64,000 bases of DNA from Rhodococcus spelaei (GTDB taxonomy: Bacteria; Actinomycetota; Actinomycetes; Mycobacteriales; Mycobacteriaceae). The stretch is taken from contig NZ_VIGH01000009.1 in the NCBI RefSeq assembly GCF_006704125.1, forward strand, positions 124,001 to 188,000, in the 5' to 3' direction. How positions within the stretch are numbered: position 1 is the stretch's first letter; each line of letters begins with the position of its first letter. Both the position numbers and the translations under genes were made by a program. The notes below the pieces were generated by a model. That model had not been told where the DNA came from. It made no database searches and was given only the letters and a program-made list of their open reading frames with translations. Positions 1-8,514 of this stretch are shown in pieces.

Positions 1-104
1 GGTTCGCCGCCGCGCGGGCGGCGCTCGACGGAGCCTGGTCCGTGGGCGACACGCCACCGGAGGAGCCGCTCGTGATCGATCGCATCGGGCTCGTACAGGT
101 TTAG
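1..104 (+). CDS. deoA: Thymidine phosphorylase, C-terminal end (partial)
   Basis: Only the last 33 codons are inside the window. They read in frame from base 3 and end with PLVIDRIGLVQV and a TAG stop at 102-104. A tail of the form 'GAWSVGD.PPEEPLVIDRI' fits the end of actinobacterial thymidine phosphorylases, which cleave thymidine to thymine and deoxyribose-1-phosphate. The adenosine deaminase gene starts 9 bases later on the same strand, which is the deoA-add order known in mycobacteria. The assignment rests mostly on this context because so little protein is visible. Confidence 0.6.
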   Translation, partial: FAAARAALDGAWSVGDTPPEEPLVIDRIGLVQV

Positions 105-113
105 CGTCGTGAC

Positions 114-1205
114 ATGAGCCCGGCACCTCTGGACCTCCCGACCGTGCGGACCGCGCCGAAGGCGCTGCTGCACGACCACCTCGACGGCGGGCTGCGTCCC
201 GCGACCGTGCTCGAACTGGCCCGCGAGTGCGGTTACGACCGACTGCCCGCCGACAACGCGGACGACCTCGCCGCCTGGTTCGCGGACGCGGCAAGCAGCG
301 GTTCGCTCGAGCGCTACCTCGAGACCTTCGAGCACACCGTCGCGGTCATGCAGACGCCCGAGGGGTTGGCGCGGGTGGCCCGCGAGTGCGCGCTCGACCT
401 CGCGGCGGACACGGTGGTGTACGCCGAGGTCCGCTTCGCCCCCGAACAGCACCTCGAGCGCGGCCTGAGCCTGGACGAGGTGGTGCACCACACGCTGCTC
501 GGGTTCGAGGAGGGCGTCGCGCTCGCGGCGGACCGGGGACAGCAGATCCGGATCGGCTGCCTGCTCACCGCGATGCGGCACGCCGCCCGCTCACTCGAGA
601 TCGCCGAGCTCGCGGTCCGGTTCCGGGACCGCGGGGTGGTCGGATTCGACATCGCGGGCGCGGAGGCCGGACACCCGCCGAGCAGGCATCTCGATGCGTT
701 CGAGCATATGCGGGCGAACAACGCGCACTTCACGATTCACGCGGGTGAGGCGTTCGGGCTACCGTCCATCCACGAGGCCATCGCCTTCTGCGGCGCGGAC
801 CGGCTCGGCCACGGAGTCCGGATCACCGACGACATCACCGTCGGCAAGGCCGACCGGGCCGAGTTGGGCCGGCTCGCCGACTACGTGCGGGACAAGCGAA
901 TCCCGTTGGAGCTGTGCCCGAGTTCGAACGTGCAGACCGGGGCCGTCGCCAGCCTGGAGAAGCACCCCTTCGACCTCCTTGCCCGGCTGCGGTTCCGGGT
1001 CACCGTCAACACCGACAACCGTCTGATGAGCGCGACCAGCATGAGCGAGGAGATGGTCAAGCTCGCCACCACCTTCGGCTACGGGTGGAGCGACCTCGAG
1101 CGGTTCACGATCAACGCGATGAAGTCCGCGTTCATCCCGTTTCCGGACCGGCTCCGACTGATCGACGAGGTCGTCAAACCGGGTTACGCGGTGCTGATCG
1201 GCTGA
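114..1205 (+). CDS. add: Adenosine deaminase
   Basis: 363 aa, normal length for bacterial adenosine deaminase, a cytosolic zinc enzyme that turns (deoxy)adenosine into (deoxy)inosine for purine salvage. The N-terminal metal motif HDHLDGG has its histidines near residues 20 and 22. HAGE at about 209-212 supplies a metal histidine and the catalytic glutamate. LGHG, ELCPSSN and NTDNR (Asp at about 301) follow in the usual order. The second Asp of the classical TDD is Asn, as I recall for actinobacterial members. A TAGCGT hexamer at 102-107 lies 6 bases before the ATG and overlaps the deoA stop, so a leaderless transcript is possible as well as co-transcription with deoA. It converges on the next gene. 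Confidence 0.95.
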   Translation: MSPAPLDLPTVRTAPKALLHDHLDGGLRPATVLELARECGYDRLPADNADDLAAWFADAASSGSLERYLETFEHTVAVMQTPEGLARVARECALDLAADTVVYAEVRFAPEQHLERGLSLDEVVHHTLLGFEEGVALAADRGQQIRIGCLLTAMRHAARSLEIAELAVRFRDRGVVGFDIAGAEAGHPPSRHLDAFEHMRANNAHFTIHAGEAFGLPSIHEAIAFCGADRLGHGVRITDDITVGKADRAELGRLADYVRDKRIPLELCPSSNVQTGAVASLEKHPFDLLARLRFRVTVNTDNRLMSATSMSEEMVKLATTFGYGWSDLERFTINAMKSAFIPFPDRLRLIDEVVKPGYAVLIG

Positions 1206-1214
1206 GCGGTCCCG

Positions 1215-2486
1215 CTACTCCGGGCGCAGTCGCGTCTCGAATTCGTGCTCGAGCGCCCGCCAGGACTCGGACTCGTCGGTGAACGGTGCGCTCGGCGCCA
1301 TCCGGTTCGGATCCGGGTCGAGCACGTAGGAGACGTACCAGCCGAGCGGAGTGGACGCCGCGAGCGCCTGCTCGGTGGACTCGTCGCGCGCGTACTCCGC
1401 GGCGTCGGTGAACAGTTCGACCGCCAGATCCAACTGGTCGGCGTCCACGGCCTTCGGGCCCGCGGCCAGATCGTCGGCCAATCCGGGCAGGACGTAGACG
1501 TTCTCCTCGGTGACCTCGACCTCCAGCGAGCCGTCGACCGCCGCGGCCTGCACGTCCCCGTACGTGCTGACCCGCGCGAGGTCGTGGTCGTGGTTGTCCG
1601 CGAGGTACCGGGCCAGCGCCCGCTCCGAGGTGAAGACCAGGATCCGGCCGGACTTGCCGAGGAAAACCGGGTCGTCGTCGAGGTAGCACCGCAGAGTGAA
1701 GTACGTGGCGGACGAGGTGATGATCTTGACCGGATCGATGCCGACCGAGGACCAGAACGAATCGTCTTCCGCGGCAAGGGCGATCGGGTCGACGGTGTCG
1801 TCGTCGAGGTCGAGGGTCATGAATTCGAGGTCGTCGGAGTCCTCGTCGGACTCCTCGGCCGCGTCGTCTGCGTCGACGACGTTCTCCTCCGCGGCGAGGA
1901 TCTCCGCCTCGGCCACCGCGACCGCTGCCGCGTCGACCTCGGGCACCGCGACGATTCCGTCCACGGCGTCCAGCACGGCGTCCCAGCCGGACGCGACCGC
2001 GGCACCGACCTGGTCCCACAGTTCCTCGCCCTCGCGGCCGGCGAACGTGGCGACCCCGCTCGGCAATGCCCGCAGAATGGGATGCGAGCTGAAGAAGCGG
2101 ATGACGACGTCGAGTTCGCAGACCTCGCCGATGGTGCGCACCATCTCGAGCGTCTCGTCGAGCTCGCTGAGGGTCTCCGCGTCCGGATCGCCCGCGGCCA
2201 GCTCGGGCACCCCGATCAGGTCGTAGGCGTGCGTCTCGTCCGGTTCGAACTCGTCCGCGGACAGCGCGGCCACCGTCGACCACGAGGGATGCTCGACCAG
2301 GTCGTGGTCGGTCTCGACCCGGATGAACGCGGTGAGGTCGGCCACCGACTCGAAGGCGTAGAGGTTCTCCTCGTGCCCGAGGAACGCCTCCCACTCGTCG
2401 TCCCCCTCACGCCACCGCGGGGCCCACAGGGTGACGAGGTCTCCGTCGGTGAGACCGAGTTGGATCGGGACGATGTCTCCAGCCAT
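1215..2486 (-). CDS. Conserved hypothetical protein, Rv3311-like
   Basis: 423 aa, acidic. It has no signal peptide or membrane segment. It starts MAGDIVPIQLGLTDGDLVTLW and has recurring 'ADLTAFI..ETDHDLVEHPSW' and 'RALARYLADNHDHDLARVSTY' elements, which look like two copies of one domain separated by an acidic linker rich in Asp, Glu and Ala (roughly residues 190-245). From memory it matches the M. tuberculosis Rv3311 family of unknown function, and the neighbourhood (add, upp, pmmB, deoD) fits. A TAGGCT hexamer on the minus strand at 2499-2494 ends 7 bases before the ATG, so it probably has its own leaderless promoter, although the type VII cassette ends just upstream on the same strand. No function is proposed. 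Confidence 0.85.
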   Translation of the reverse strand: MAGDIVPIQLGLTDGDLVTLWAPRWREGDDEWEAFLGHEENLYAFESVADLTAFIRVETDHDLVEHPSWSTVAALSADEFEPDETHAYDLIGVPELAAGDPDAETLSELDETLEMVRTIGEVCELDVVIRFFSSHPILRALPSGVATFAGREGEELWDQVGAAVASGWDAVLDAVDGIVAVPEVDAAAVAVAEAEILAAEENVVDADDAAEESDEDSDDLEFMTLDLDDDTVDPIALAAEDDSFWSSVGIDPVKIITSSATYFTLRCYLDDDPVFLGKSGRILVFTSERALARYLADNHDHDLARVSTYGDVQAAAVDGSLEVEVTEENVYVLPGLADDLAAGPKAVDADQLDLAVELFTDAAEYARDESTEQALAASTPLGWYVSYVLDPDPNRMAPSAPFTDESESWRALEHEFETRLRPE

Positions 2487-2496
2487 GGCGCGAAGC

Positions 2497-2841
2497 CTAA
2501 TAGGTCAATGCGTCGTGAAGCGATGCCAGGATCTGATCCCGGCGCCCCGCGACTATTTCCGCAGCCTGTGCCGCGGCCTCGACCACGGCGCGGCCCAGCT
2601 CACGGGCATCGACCCGATCGAGTGCCTCGACGATCCACAGGCCGCACATGCCGCCCTGCTCGTCGACCTCCACGCTGACCAACCCGGACTCATGGGTGAC
2701 GCGGGCGCGCAACGTGGTGAGCCCGTGCAACGCCTGCTCCAGATTCTCGACGCCCTGCGACGCCCGGGCGACCACCCGGTCCATCTCGCTCACAGTTCCA
2801 ACGTTTCGCTCGCTCACAGTGTCAACGTTTCGCTCGCTCAC
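2497..2841 (-). CDS. Small YbaB/EbfC-like protein, last gene of the type VII cassette
   Basis: 114 aa from a GTG start that overlaps the previous stop by 4 bases. From about residue 19 the pattern 'MDRVVARASQGVENLEQALHGL..LRARVTHESGLVSVEVDEQGGMCGL' followed by a long alpha-helical tail resembles YbaB/EbfC nucleoid-associated proteins and the YbaB-like proteins often found beside actinobacterial ESX genes. The resemblance is weak and judged by eye. The first 18 residues come from a 24-bp tandem repeat (SERNVDTV, SERNVGTV), each unit of which restores an in-frame GTG. The functional start could therefore be GTG 2841, 2817 or 2793, or ATG 2784. Confidence 0.7.
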   Translation of the reverse strand: MSERNVDTVSERNVGTVSEMDRVVARASQGVENLEQALHGLTTLRARVTHESGLVSVEVDEQGGMCGLWIVEALDRVDARELGRAVVEAAAQAAEIVAGRRDQILASLHDALTY

Positions 2842-2842
2842 A
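2785..2842 (-). repeat. 24-bp tandem direct repeat, 2.4 copies, over a gene start
   Basis: Two 24-bp units (2785-2808 and 2809-2832) differ at two positions and are followed by a 10-bp partial copy (2833-2842). Read on the minus strand each unit begins GTGAGCGAGCGAAACGTT. The unit length is a multiple of three, so copy number changes add or remove SERNV(D/G)TV residues without a frameshift. The partial copy carries the stop of the upstream gene (2838) and the GTG start (2841) of the downstream gene. Confidence 0.85.
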
Positions 2843-3197
2843 GCGGCCGCATCCAGCTCGTCGGGGCAGGCTCGTCCGACTCCTCGGCACGCTGCGCGCG
2901 GGCGAGTTCCGCACGGGTCGGCAGGCCCAGCCGGTCCAGCACGTCCGCGCGCACCCCCGCCCGCGCGAGATCCTCACGTCTGCGGACCTTCGCCTCGGCC
3001 GCGGACGCCCGGCACATCTCGAGGATCGCGGTGGCCAACCGGCCGCTGCCGTAGCGCAGTTCGCGTTGCTCGATCCGGACCTCCAGTGGTTGGCCGCGGT
3101 CGGTCGCGGTCACCGTGACCGTGCCGGGCCGGTTGCTCACCGTCGCCACGGCGACGTCGGGGACGTCGGCTGCGCCGGTGTCGAGGGGGGCGCTCAC
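2838..3197 (-). CDS. Hypothetical YbaB-like protein, third gene of the type VII cassette
   Basis: 119 aa. I chose the GTG at 3197, whose GTGA overlaps the TGA of the NlpC/P60 gene. The longer open frame upstream lies inside that gene. The N-terminal half 'VATVSNRPGTVTVTATDRGQPLEVRIEQRELRYGSGRLATAILEMCRASAAEA' has the strand-strand-strand-helix look of YbaB/EbfC proteins. The tail is charged and helical ('RADVLDRLGLPTRAELARAQRAEE'). There is no signal peptide or membrane segment. Being coupled to the genes on both sides, it probably helps with the export or folding of the secreted pair, or regulates it. That role is inference from ESX loci that carry similar proteins. Confidence 0.7.
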   Translation of the reverse strand: MSAPLDTGAADVPDVAVATVSNRPGTVTVTATDRGQPLEVRIEQRELRYGSGRLATAILEMCRASAAEAKVRRREDLARAGVRADVLDRLGLPTRAELARAQRAEESDEPAPTSWMRPL

Positions 3198-4372
3198 GCG
3201 GTGGGCCTGTAGAAACCGCGGAAGCCCATCCCGATGTTCTCGGTCCGGACTGCGCTGACGCTCACCGGGTCTCCGGCTTCGACCATCTGTCCGTTGCCGA
3301 TCACCATCGCGACATGACCGTCCCAGACGGCGAGGTCGCCGGGCATGAGGTCGGACTGGTCGACCTGGCAGCCCACGCTCTGCTGATCCGCGAGCCGGGG
3401 CAGGTCGACCCCGGCTTCCCCGTACGCCCACTGGGTCAGGCCGGAGCAGTCCAGTCCCTGCCCCGGAGAGGTGCCGCCCCAGGAGTAGGGCACTCCCTGC
3501 TGGCTCAGCGCGTTGCGGACGGCGTCGGCGGCCTCCTGATTCGGTGCTATCGCGGTGCTGCCGTCGGGCAGCGAGACCAGCACGCCCGCACTGCTGCCGC
3601 GCGGGTCGACGCTGCCACCGCTGCGGGGATGAACGGAGCCCGGCGCCGGGTCACTACCCGAACCGTGCCCGAAGGTGCTGCTGCCCCCGGAGAATCCCGA
3701 GTACGTCTCACTCGAGACCGGGGACGCCGACTGCGCGAAGCTGCGGCCGAAACCGCTGAACGCGTCGCCGCCCTGCAGCGAGGACGTCCGCGACATGGTC
3801 GGTCCGGTGCCGGTGGGACGTACCGAGGCCTGCGCGACCGACGCATCGGCCTGGTCGAGGGACTTCTCCGGCGCGGTCAGTTCGGTCATCGCGGCGGTGT
3901 GTGCGGTCAGTTCGGCACGGACCCGGGCCACCACGGCGAGGCCGCGGGAGAGGTGGTCGATCGCGGCCGCGACGATCGCGATCTGGCCGGCCGGGGTGGC
4001 GAGGGCAGGCCCGGCGGCGACGGCGACCGAGATGAACGACTGGACGATCGCCTCGAGTTCTGCCATGCCGGCGTTGACGTCCCGCGACGCGGCGGTCAGC
4101 ACGCCGGCGATGTCCTGCCCGCGATCGGACAGCGCGACGTGCTGGGCCTGGGCCTGCTCGGCCTTCACACTCGCGGCCTGGGCGGCGTTGCCGGTCCACA
4201 CGGCGCCGAGTTCGGCGATGCCGAATTTGCCGACCGCGTAGGCGGAGTCGAGTGCGACGGAGGCGACCCTGAGCGCCTCCGCGGGGCCGCCGGAGGGCAT
4301 GACGCCGGTGCCGAAGGTTTCGAGCAGTTCGACCAGGGGACGGGCGAGGAGGTCGATGCCGATCATGCTCAT
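3194..4372 (-). CDS. WXG-type N-terminal region fused to NlpC/P60 peptidoglycan hydrolase
   Basis: 392 aa. The start at ATG 4372 forms an ATGA overlap with the upstream stop. Residues 1-200 are alpha-helical with a WTG motif at 59-61 (VWTGNAAQ), as in WXG100/EspB-type secreted proteins. Residues 200-270 are a Gly/Ser/Pro-rich linker. Residues from about 285 to the end are an NlpC/P60 cysteine peptidase: catalytic Cys about 309 in LDCSGLTQWAYG, and His about 353 in WDGHVAMVIGNG. There is no Sec signal, so type VII export is the likely route. It would cleave peptide stems of peptidoglycan (D-Glu to diaminopimelate bond in RipA-like enzymes). The gene sits in a four-gene coupled operon behind an EspC-like gene, with no ESX machinery nearby. 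Confidence 0.88.
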   Translation of the reverse strand: MSMIGIDLLARPLVELLETFGTGVMPSGGPAEALRVASVALDSAYAVGKFGIAELGAVWTGNAAQAASVKAEQAQAQHVALSDRGQDIAGVLTAASRDVNAGMAELEAIVQSFISVAVAAGPALATPAGQIAIVAAAIDHLSRGLAVVARVRAELTAHTAAMTELTAPEKSLDQADASVAQASVRPTGTGPTMSRTSSLQGGDAFSGFGRSFAQSASPVSSETYSGFSGGSSTFGHGSGSDPAPGSVHPRSGGSVDPRGSSAGVLVSLPDGSTAIAPNQEAADAVRNALSQQGVPYSWGGTSPGQGLDCSGLTQWAYGEAGVDLPRLADQQSVGCQVDQSDLMPGDLAVWDGHVAMVIGNGQMVEAGDPVSVSAVRTENIGMGFRGFYRPTA

Positions 4373-4692
4373 GCCTCCAGTCCGGCGCCGGACACGTCGA
4401 GTCCGCCCGCGGCGCCGAGGTCGGCGGTGTCGTAGGCCCGAGCGGAGGCGACGGCGGTCTCGCTCATGCTGCCGAGGGTGTCCGCGAGGTTGTGCAGCGC
4501 GGCGGCGTGGCCACCGTGCGCGGTCGCGAACGCGGCGAGGAAGTCGCCGCCGATCAGACCGAACACCGGCCCGAGCAGTGCGGGGCCCGAGGCCGCGGCC
4601 CCCACCGCAGCGGCGCGCACCTGGGCCGACATTGTCTCGGCGGTCACGCCGTAGGCGCGAATGCCGTCGGTCACCGCAGAAATCTGTGTCAT
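4369..4692 (-). CDS. EspC-like type VII secretion substrate
   Basis: 107 aa, alpha-helical, rich in Ala and Gly, without Cys or signal peptide. The pattern 'YGVTAETMSAQVRAAAVGAAASGPALLGPVFGLIGGDFLAAFATAHGGHAAALHNLADTL' and its length fit the EspC/DUF2580 group of ESX-secreted small proteins. Near the C-terminus AYDTAD provides a YxxxD type VII secretion signal. It leads the operon. A GGGGGG-rich ribosome site lies just upstream, and a strong 22-bp palindrome is 24 bases before the ATG. It probably pairs with the WXG-type hydrolase encoded next and guides both through an ESX system located elsewhere. The pairing is inference. Confidence 0.8.
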   Translation of the reverse strand: MTQISAVTDGIRAYGVTAETMSAQVRAAAVGAAASGPALLGPVFGLIGGDFLAAFATAHGGHAAALHNLADTLGSMSETAVASARAYDTADLGAAGGLDVSGAGLEA

Positions 4693-4715
4693 CTCGGATT
4701 CCCCCCGGGTCGTCG

Positions 4716-4737
4716 GTCACCGATCGTGATCGGTGAC
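4716..4737. promoter_or_regulatory. 22-bp perfect inverted repeat, probable operator of the type VII cassette
   Basis: Two 10-bp arms, GTCACCGATC and GATCGGTGAC, flank a 2-base centre and pair perfectly. The site is 24 bases upstream of the EspC-like ATG (4692, minus strand) and 67 bases before the divergent upp promoter hexamer. A second small inverted repeat, TGACA with TGTCA, abuts it at 4734-4749. The near-absence of a loop favours a dimeric repressor or activator site over a terminator. Confidence 0.65.
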
Positions 4738-4816
4738 AGTGTCCTGTCACGAGGTTGGACGCACCCCGCCGCCCTCCGGTTCCATCGGGGCGTCACCGGC
4801 GCATATCCTGTGGGCC

Positions 4817-5446
4817 ATGGACACGCGAGTGGTGGATCACCCGTTGGCGGCTTCCCTGTTGACCACGATGCGTGACGCCCGCAGCGACAACCCGACCTTT
4901 CGGTCAGCGCTGCGCGAGCTGACCCAGATGCTGATCTACGAGGCGATCCGGGACGCCGAGGTCGAAGTGTTCGAGGTGCAGACGCCTGTCTCACCCGCAC
5001 GCGGAGTCCGGTTGGCGCATCCGCCGCTGCTGGTACCGGTGCTGCGCGCCGGCCTGGGAATGGTGGAGCAGGCGAGTTCGCTGATCCCGCAGTCGCAGGT
5101 GGGATTCGTCGGGATGGCTCGCGACGAGCAGACCCATCAGCCGGTGGCGTACCTCGAGTCGCTGCCCGCCGATCTCTCCGCGGTCCCGGTCTACGTGCTC
5201 GACCCGATGCTGGCGACCGGTGGCTCGATGGTCCGCACGATCGAGCTGCTGGTCGACCGCGGCGCCACCGACATCACCGCGGTCTGTGTGGTCGCCGCCC
5301 CACAGGGGGTCGCCGCGCTGGACGAGTCCGGGTTCCCCGTTCGGCTTGTCACCGCCAGCGTCGACGAGGGACTCAACGAGGACGCGTACATCGTGCCCGG
5401 CCTCGGCGATGCGGGCGACCGGCAATTCGGCCCCCGCAACATCTGA
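4817..5446 (+). CDS. upp: Uracil phosphoribosyltransferase
   Basis: 209 aa, the standard length. It makes UMP from uracil and PRPP in pyrimidine salvage. [20 protein letters not shown] is the family N-terminus. RAGLGMVE, the PRPP-binding loop [11 protein letters not shown] (about residues 130-140) and the C-terminal uracil-binding [12 protein letters not shown] are all present. An upstream ATG at 4733 is in frame but would add non-conserved residues. TATCCT at 4804-4809, 7 bases before the chosen ATG, supports a leaderless start there. It is divergent from the type VII cassette and convergent with the next gene. Confidence 0.95.
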   Translation: MDTRVVDHPLAASLLTTMRDARSDNPTFRSALRELTQMLIYEAIRDAEVEVFEVQTPVSPARGVRLAHPPLLVPVLRAGLGMVEQASSLIPQSQVGFVGMARDEQTHQPVAYLESLPADLSAVPVYVLDPMLATGGSMVRTIELLVDRGATDITAVCVVAAPQGVAALDESGFPVRLVTASVDEGLNEDAYIVPGLGDAGDRQFGPRNI

Positions 5447-5452
5447 ATCCGT

Positions 5453-6163
5453 TCAGCGCGAAGCGAACTCGAGCATCGGCTCGCGGGCGAGCAGGGTGGT
5501 ACCTCGGGTGATGACGAGGGAAACCGGCGAGAGCGAGTAGGACGTCGAGCCGTTCCGCACCACGAAGAGGTCGCCGACGCGCAGCGGGTCGCCGAGTTCG
5601 ATCGTCGCGCCGTCGCTCAGTCGCACCGCTCGGTACGAGAGGCGCCCCGCGCCCGTCTGGCAGATCGTCACCAGTGACTGGGACGTACGGGCCACGGCCA
5701 CCGCGGAATTGACGGAACTGCACCGGGCTCCGGAGTAGTTCACGAACCCGCGGGAGTCGGTACCGCCGACACCGAGCCCCGGCGCCCCTCGCGTTTCGAC
5801 CGGTTCGGGCTCCGCGACCGCAACAGGCGGGGGCGCCACGGCCGGGGCGCTGGTCGGCGGTGGCGGCGTCGGCGCCGGGGGAGGGGGCGGTTCGACGGCG
5901 GGGGTCACGGTCACGACGACGGTGCTCGGCGCGGGAAGCACTGCCGGCACGGCGTCCTGTCCGGAGTCCCGGATCAGCACCAGCGCCGTCGCGATGATCG
6001 CCGTCGCCACCATCAGTCCGACCGCGAACGACCCGAGCAGGATCGGCAGCCGCCAGTGGTGTGGGTGCGCGTGGCCGCCCGGGGCGGGGGAATTCTGGGG
6101 GTACAGACCCGTTTCGGATTCCGGGTGTTGTGTCGGTGCGTACCGCGACGGGTCCTCGTTCAT
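5453..6163 (-). CDS. Proline-rich single-pass membrane protein, unknown function
   Basis: 236 aa. A cytoplasmic tail of about 38 residues rich in Pro and His is followed by one hydrophobic helix (about 39-65, PILLGSFAVGLMVATAIIATA), a proline/valine-rich extracytoplasmic linker (about 80-125), and a C-terminal domain of about 110 residues with two cysteines (ARCSSVN, VTICQTG) that could form a disulfide. The topology suggests a wall-spanning protein anchored in the inner membrane. TAGACT on the minus strand at 6176-6171 stands 7 bases before the ATG. It lies between upp and pmmB. I do not recognise the family. Confidence 0.8.
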   Translation of the reverse strand: MNEDPSRYAPTQHPESETGLYPQNSPAPGGHAHPHHWRLPILLGSFAVGLMVATAIIATALVLIRDSGQDAVPAVLPAPSTVVVTVTPAVEPPPPPAPTPPPPTSAPAVAPPPVAVAEPEPVETRGAPGLGVGGTDSRGFVNYSGARCSSVNSAVAVARTSQSLVTICQTGAGRLSYRAVRLSDGATIELGDPLRVGDLFVVRNGSTSYSLSPVSLVITRGTTLLAREPMLEFASR

Positions 6164-6185
6164 TGCCCGCAGTCTAAGAGACAGC

Positions 6186-7679
6186 TCACAGTCGGCGCGC
6201 GTGTTCGGTCACCGCTGCCAGTCGGGCGGCCGCCGCAGCGCGGGCCCGGGGCAGGTCGGAGTGGCCGAAGACCGGCTCGACGACCTCGAGGTAGCACTTG
6301 ACCTTCGGCTCGGTTCCGGACGGGCGCACCACCATTCGCGTGCGCGTGCCCTGCAGCACCACCGCGTCGGTCCGCGCCTGCCCTCGCCGGTGTATGAGGT
6401 CGTCGGCGGTCACCGCGTCGCCGGCCAGTTCGGCCGGCGGTGCCGCCCGGAGGCGGCCCATCGTCTCGGTGATCTCCTCCAGTCGCTCGACCCGGTGCGA
6501 GACCTGCGCGGTGGCGTGCACCCCGAACTCCACGGCGAGTGCGTCCAACCGGTCGAGCATGGTGTGGCCCTGGGCTTTCCAGCCGGCCGCGAAGTCCGCG
6601 ACGACCACGGCCGCGGAGATGCCGTCCTTGTCGCGCACCGCACCCGGGTCGACGCAGTGCCCGATCGCCTCCTCGTACGCGTACACCAGACCGGGCCCCG
6701 AGCGGACCAACCACTTGAAGCCCGTGAGCGTCTGGGCGAACCGTGCGCCGCGCGCGGCGGCGATCTTCGAGAGCAGTTGCGAGGACACGACGGTGGTGGC
6801 AACGAGGGGGTTCGACCCGGGGTCCTGGGCGCCTGTCAGGTACTCGCCCAGCAGAGCGCCGGTCTCGTCCCCGCTGAGCATCCGCCACCCGTCCGGGCCC
6901 GGCACTCCCACCGCGCAGCGGTCCGCGTCCGGGTCGAGCGCGATCGCCAGGTCCGCATCCACGCGCGCGGCCAGGGCGAGCAGCGCGTCGGTGGCGCCCG
7001 GCTCCTCGGGATTCGGGAACTCGACGGTCGGGAAGTTCGGGTCGGGCTCGAATTGTTCTGTGACGGTGTGCAGGTCGGTGAACCCGGCGGCAGTCAGTGC
7101 CGCGACCGCGGTCTCTCCGCCCACGCCGTGCAACGGCGTCAGAGCGATCCGCAGCTGCCGAGCGTCGCTGTGCCGGAGTGTCGCCACCCGGGCGAGGTAC
7201 GCGGTGAGCAGTGTGTCGTCGGTGGGTTCGACCGGCAGGCGTGGCACCTCCGACGCGGGACCGATCGAGTCGACGGCGCGCTCGATCTCCCGGTCGGTCG
7301 GAGAGATCAGCTGGGCCCCGCCGTCGACGAACACCTTGTACCCGTTGTCGGTCGCCGGATTGTGCGAGGCGGTGATCTGCACGCCTGCCTGGGCGCCGAG
7401 CCGTCTGACCGCGAAGGCGAGCACCGGTGTCGGCAACGGCCGGGGCAGCGCGACGACGGAGAAGCCCGCCGCGGCAAGCACTTCGGCGGCCGCCTCGGCG
7501 AACTCGGCGGAGCCGTGTCGGGCGTCCCGACCGACCACGACCGTCGATCCGCCGAGGCCGCGGCCCTGCAGCCAGGCGGCAAGGCCAGCGGTGGTGCGGA
7601 CGACTACGTCGAGGTTCATGCAGTCCGGTCCGTCGCCTAGCGGGCCGCGCAGGCCCGCCGTGCCGAAACGCAGACTCAC
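6186..7679 (-). CDS. pmmB: Phosphohexomutase/phosphopentomutase family protein
   Basis: 497 aa from a GTG at 7679 that overlaps the deoD stop by 4 bases (GTGA). It begins directly with [14 protein letters not shown], so the N-terminal extension that I recall for M. tuberculosis PmmB is missing. The phosphoserine loop [15 protein letters not shown], metal-binding [11 protein letters not shown], sugar loop [13 protein letters not shown] and C-terminal phosphate loop [12 protein letters not shown] are all intact. It is annotated as a phosphomannomutase in mycobacteria. Because it is translationally coupled to purine nucleoside phosphorylase, inside a cluster with deoA, add and upp, it more likely interconverts (deoxy)ribose-1- and 5-phosphates. 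That preference is inference. Confidence 0.9.
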   Translation of the reverse strand: MSLRFGTAGLRGPLGDGPDCMNLDVVVRTTAGLAAWLQGRGLGGSTVVVGRDARHGSAEFAEAAAEVLAAAGFSVVALPRPLPTPVLAFAVRRLGAQAGVQITASHNPATDNGYKVFVDGGAQLISPTDREIERAVDSIGPASEVPRLPVEPTDDTLLTAYLARVATLRHSDARQLRIALTPLHGVGGETAVAALTAAGFTDLHTVTEQFEPDPNFPTVEFPNPEEPGATDALLALAARVDADLAIALDPDADRCAVGVPGPDGWRMLSGDETGALLGEYLTGAQDPGSNPLVATTVVSSQLLSKIAAARGARFAQTLTGFKWLVRSGPGLVYAYEEAIGHCVDPGAVRDKDGISAAVVVADFAAGWKAQGHTMLDRLDALAVEFGVHATAQVSHRVERLEEITETMGRLRAAPPAELAGDAVTADDLIHRRGQARTDAVVLQGTRTRMVVRPSGTEPKVKCYLEVVEPVFGHSDLPRARAAAAARLAAVTEHARRL

Positions 7680-8461
7680 AGCGCGGCGACCACGTCGCGG
7701 AGCAGGATGCCGATCCGGCCCGCGGAGGCCGCGCCGGCGGCGAGCACCTCGGCGTGGTCGAGTGGCTGTCCGGTCATTCCCGCGGCCAGGTTCGTGACCA
7801 GCGACAGTCCGAGGACCCGCGCGCCGACGGCCCGCGCGGCGATCGTCTCGTGCACGGTCGACATCCCGACCAGGTCCGCACCGAGGGTGCGCAGCATCCG
7901 GATCTCGGCGGGAGTCTCGTAGTGCGGCCCGGGCAGCGCGGCGTACACGCCCTCGCTGAGGTCGGGATCGATTCGCTGTGCGAGGGCGCGCAGTTCGGGG
8001 GAGTAGGCGTCGACAAGGTTGACGAACTCCGCACCGACGAGGGGTGACCGCGCAGTCAGGTTCAGGTGGTCGGAGATCAATACCGGCTGGCCGACGCGCA
8101 GGCCCTCTCGGATCCCGCCTGCCGCGTTGGTCAGGATCACTGTGTCCGCGCCCGCAGCGCAGGCGGTCCTGACGGGGTGCACCACCTGCGACAGGTCGTG
8201 ACCCTCGTAGGCGTGGGTGCGGCCGAGCAGCAGCAGTACGCGGTGGTCGCCGACCCGGACGGACCTCAGTTCGCCGGCGTGTCCGGACGCGGTGGGGGCG
8301 GCGAAGCCGGGCAGTTCCGCCATCGGGACGGATCCGAGCGTCGGGCCGAAGGCGTCCGCGGCCTCCTGCCATCCGGAACCGAGGACGATCGCGATGTCGT
8401 GCTTCGGGGTGCCGGTGCGTTCGCCGAGGACTCGCGCGGCCTGGTGCTCGAGGTTGCCCAT
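7676..8461 (-). CDS. deoD: Purine nucleoside phosphorylase
   Basis: 261 aa, the trimeric (mammalian-type) family despite the gene name. It splits inosine and guanosine to base and ribose-1-phosphate. Phosphate-site [13 protein letters not shown] is near residues 28-40, and [35 protein letters not shown] and the [11 protein letters not shown] purine-site segment follow. The next gene (pmmB) is translationally coupled and would use the ribose-1-phosphate. TACTGT (minus, 8475-8470) is 8 bases before the ATG with no ribosome site. The 53-bp region upstream is shared with a divergent gene. Confidence 0.93.
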   Translation of the reverse strand: MGNLEHQAARVLGERTGTPKHDIAIVLGSGWQEAADAFGPTLGSVPMAELPGFAAPTASGHAGELRSVRVGDHRVLLLLGRTHAYEGHDLSQVVHPVRTACAAGADTVILTNAAGGIREGLRVGQPVLISDHLNLTARSPLVGAEFVNLVDAYSPELRALAQRIDPDLSEGVYAALPGPHYETPAEIRMLRTLGADLVGMSTVHETIAARAVGARVLGLSLVTNLAAGMTGQPLDHAEVLAAGAASAGRIGILLRDVVAAL

Positions 8462-8514
8462 GACCGCACACAGTACTGAGGACGCGGGAAGTTACCGGTA
8501 GGTAGTATTCGGCC

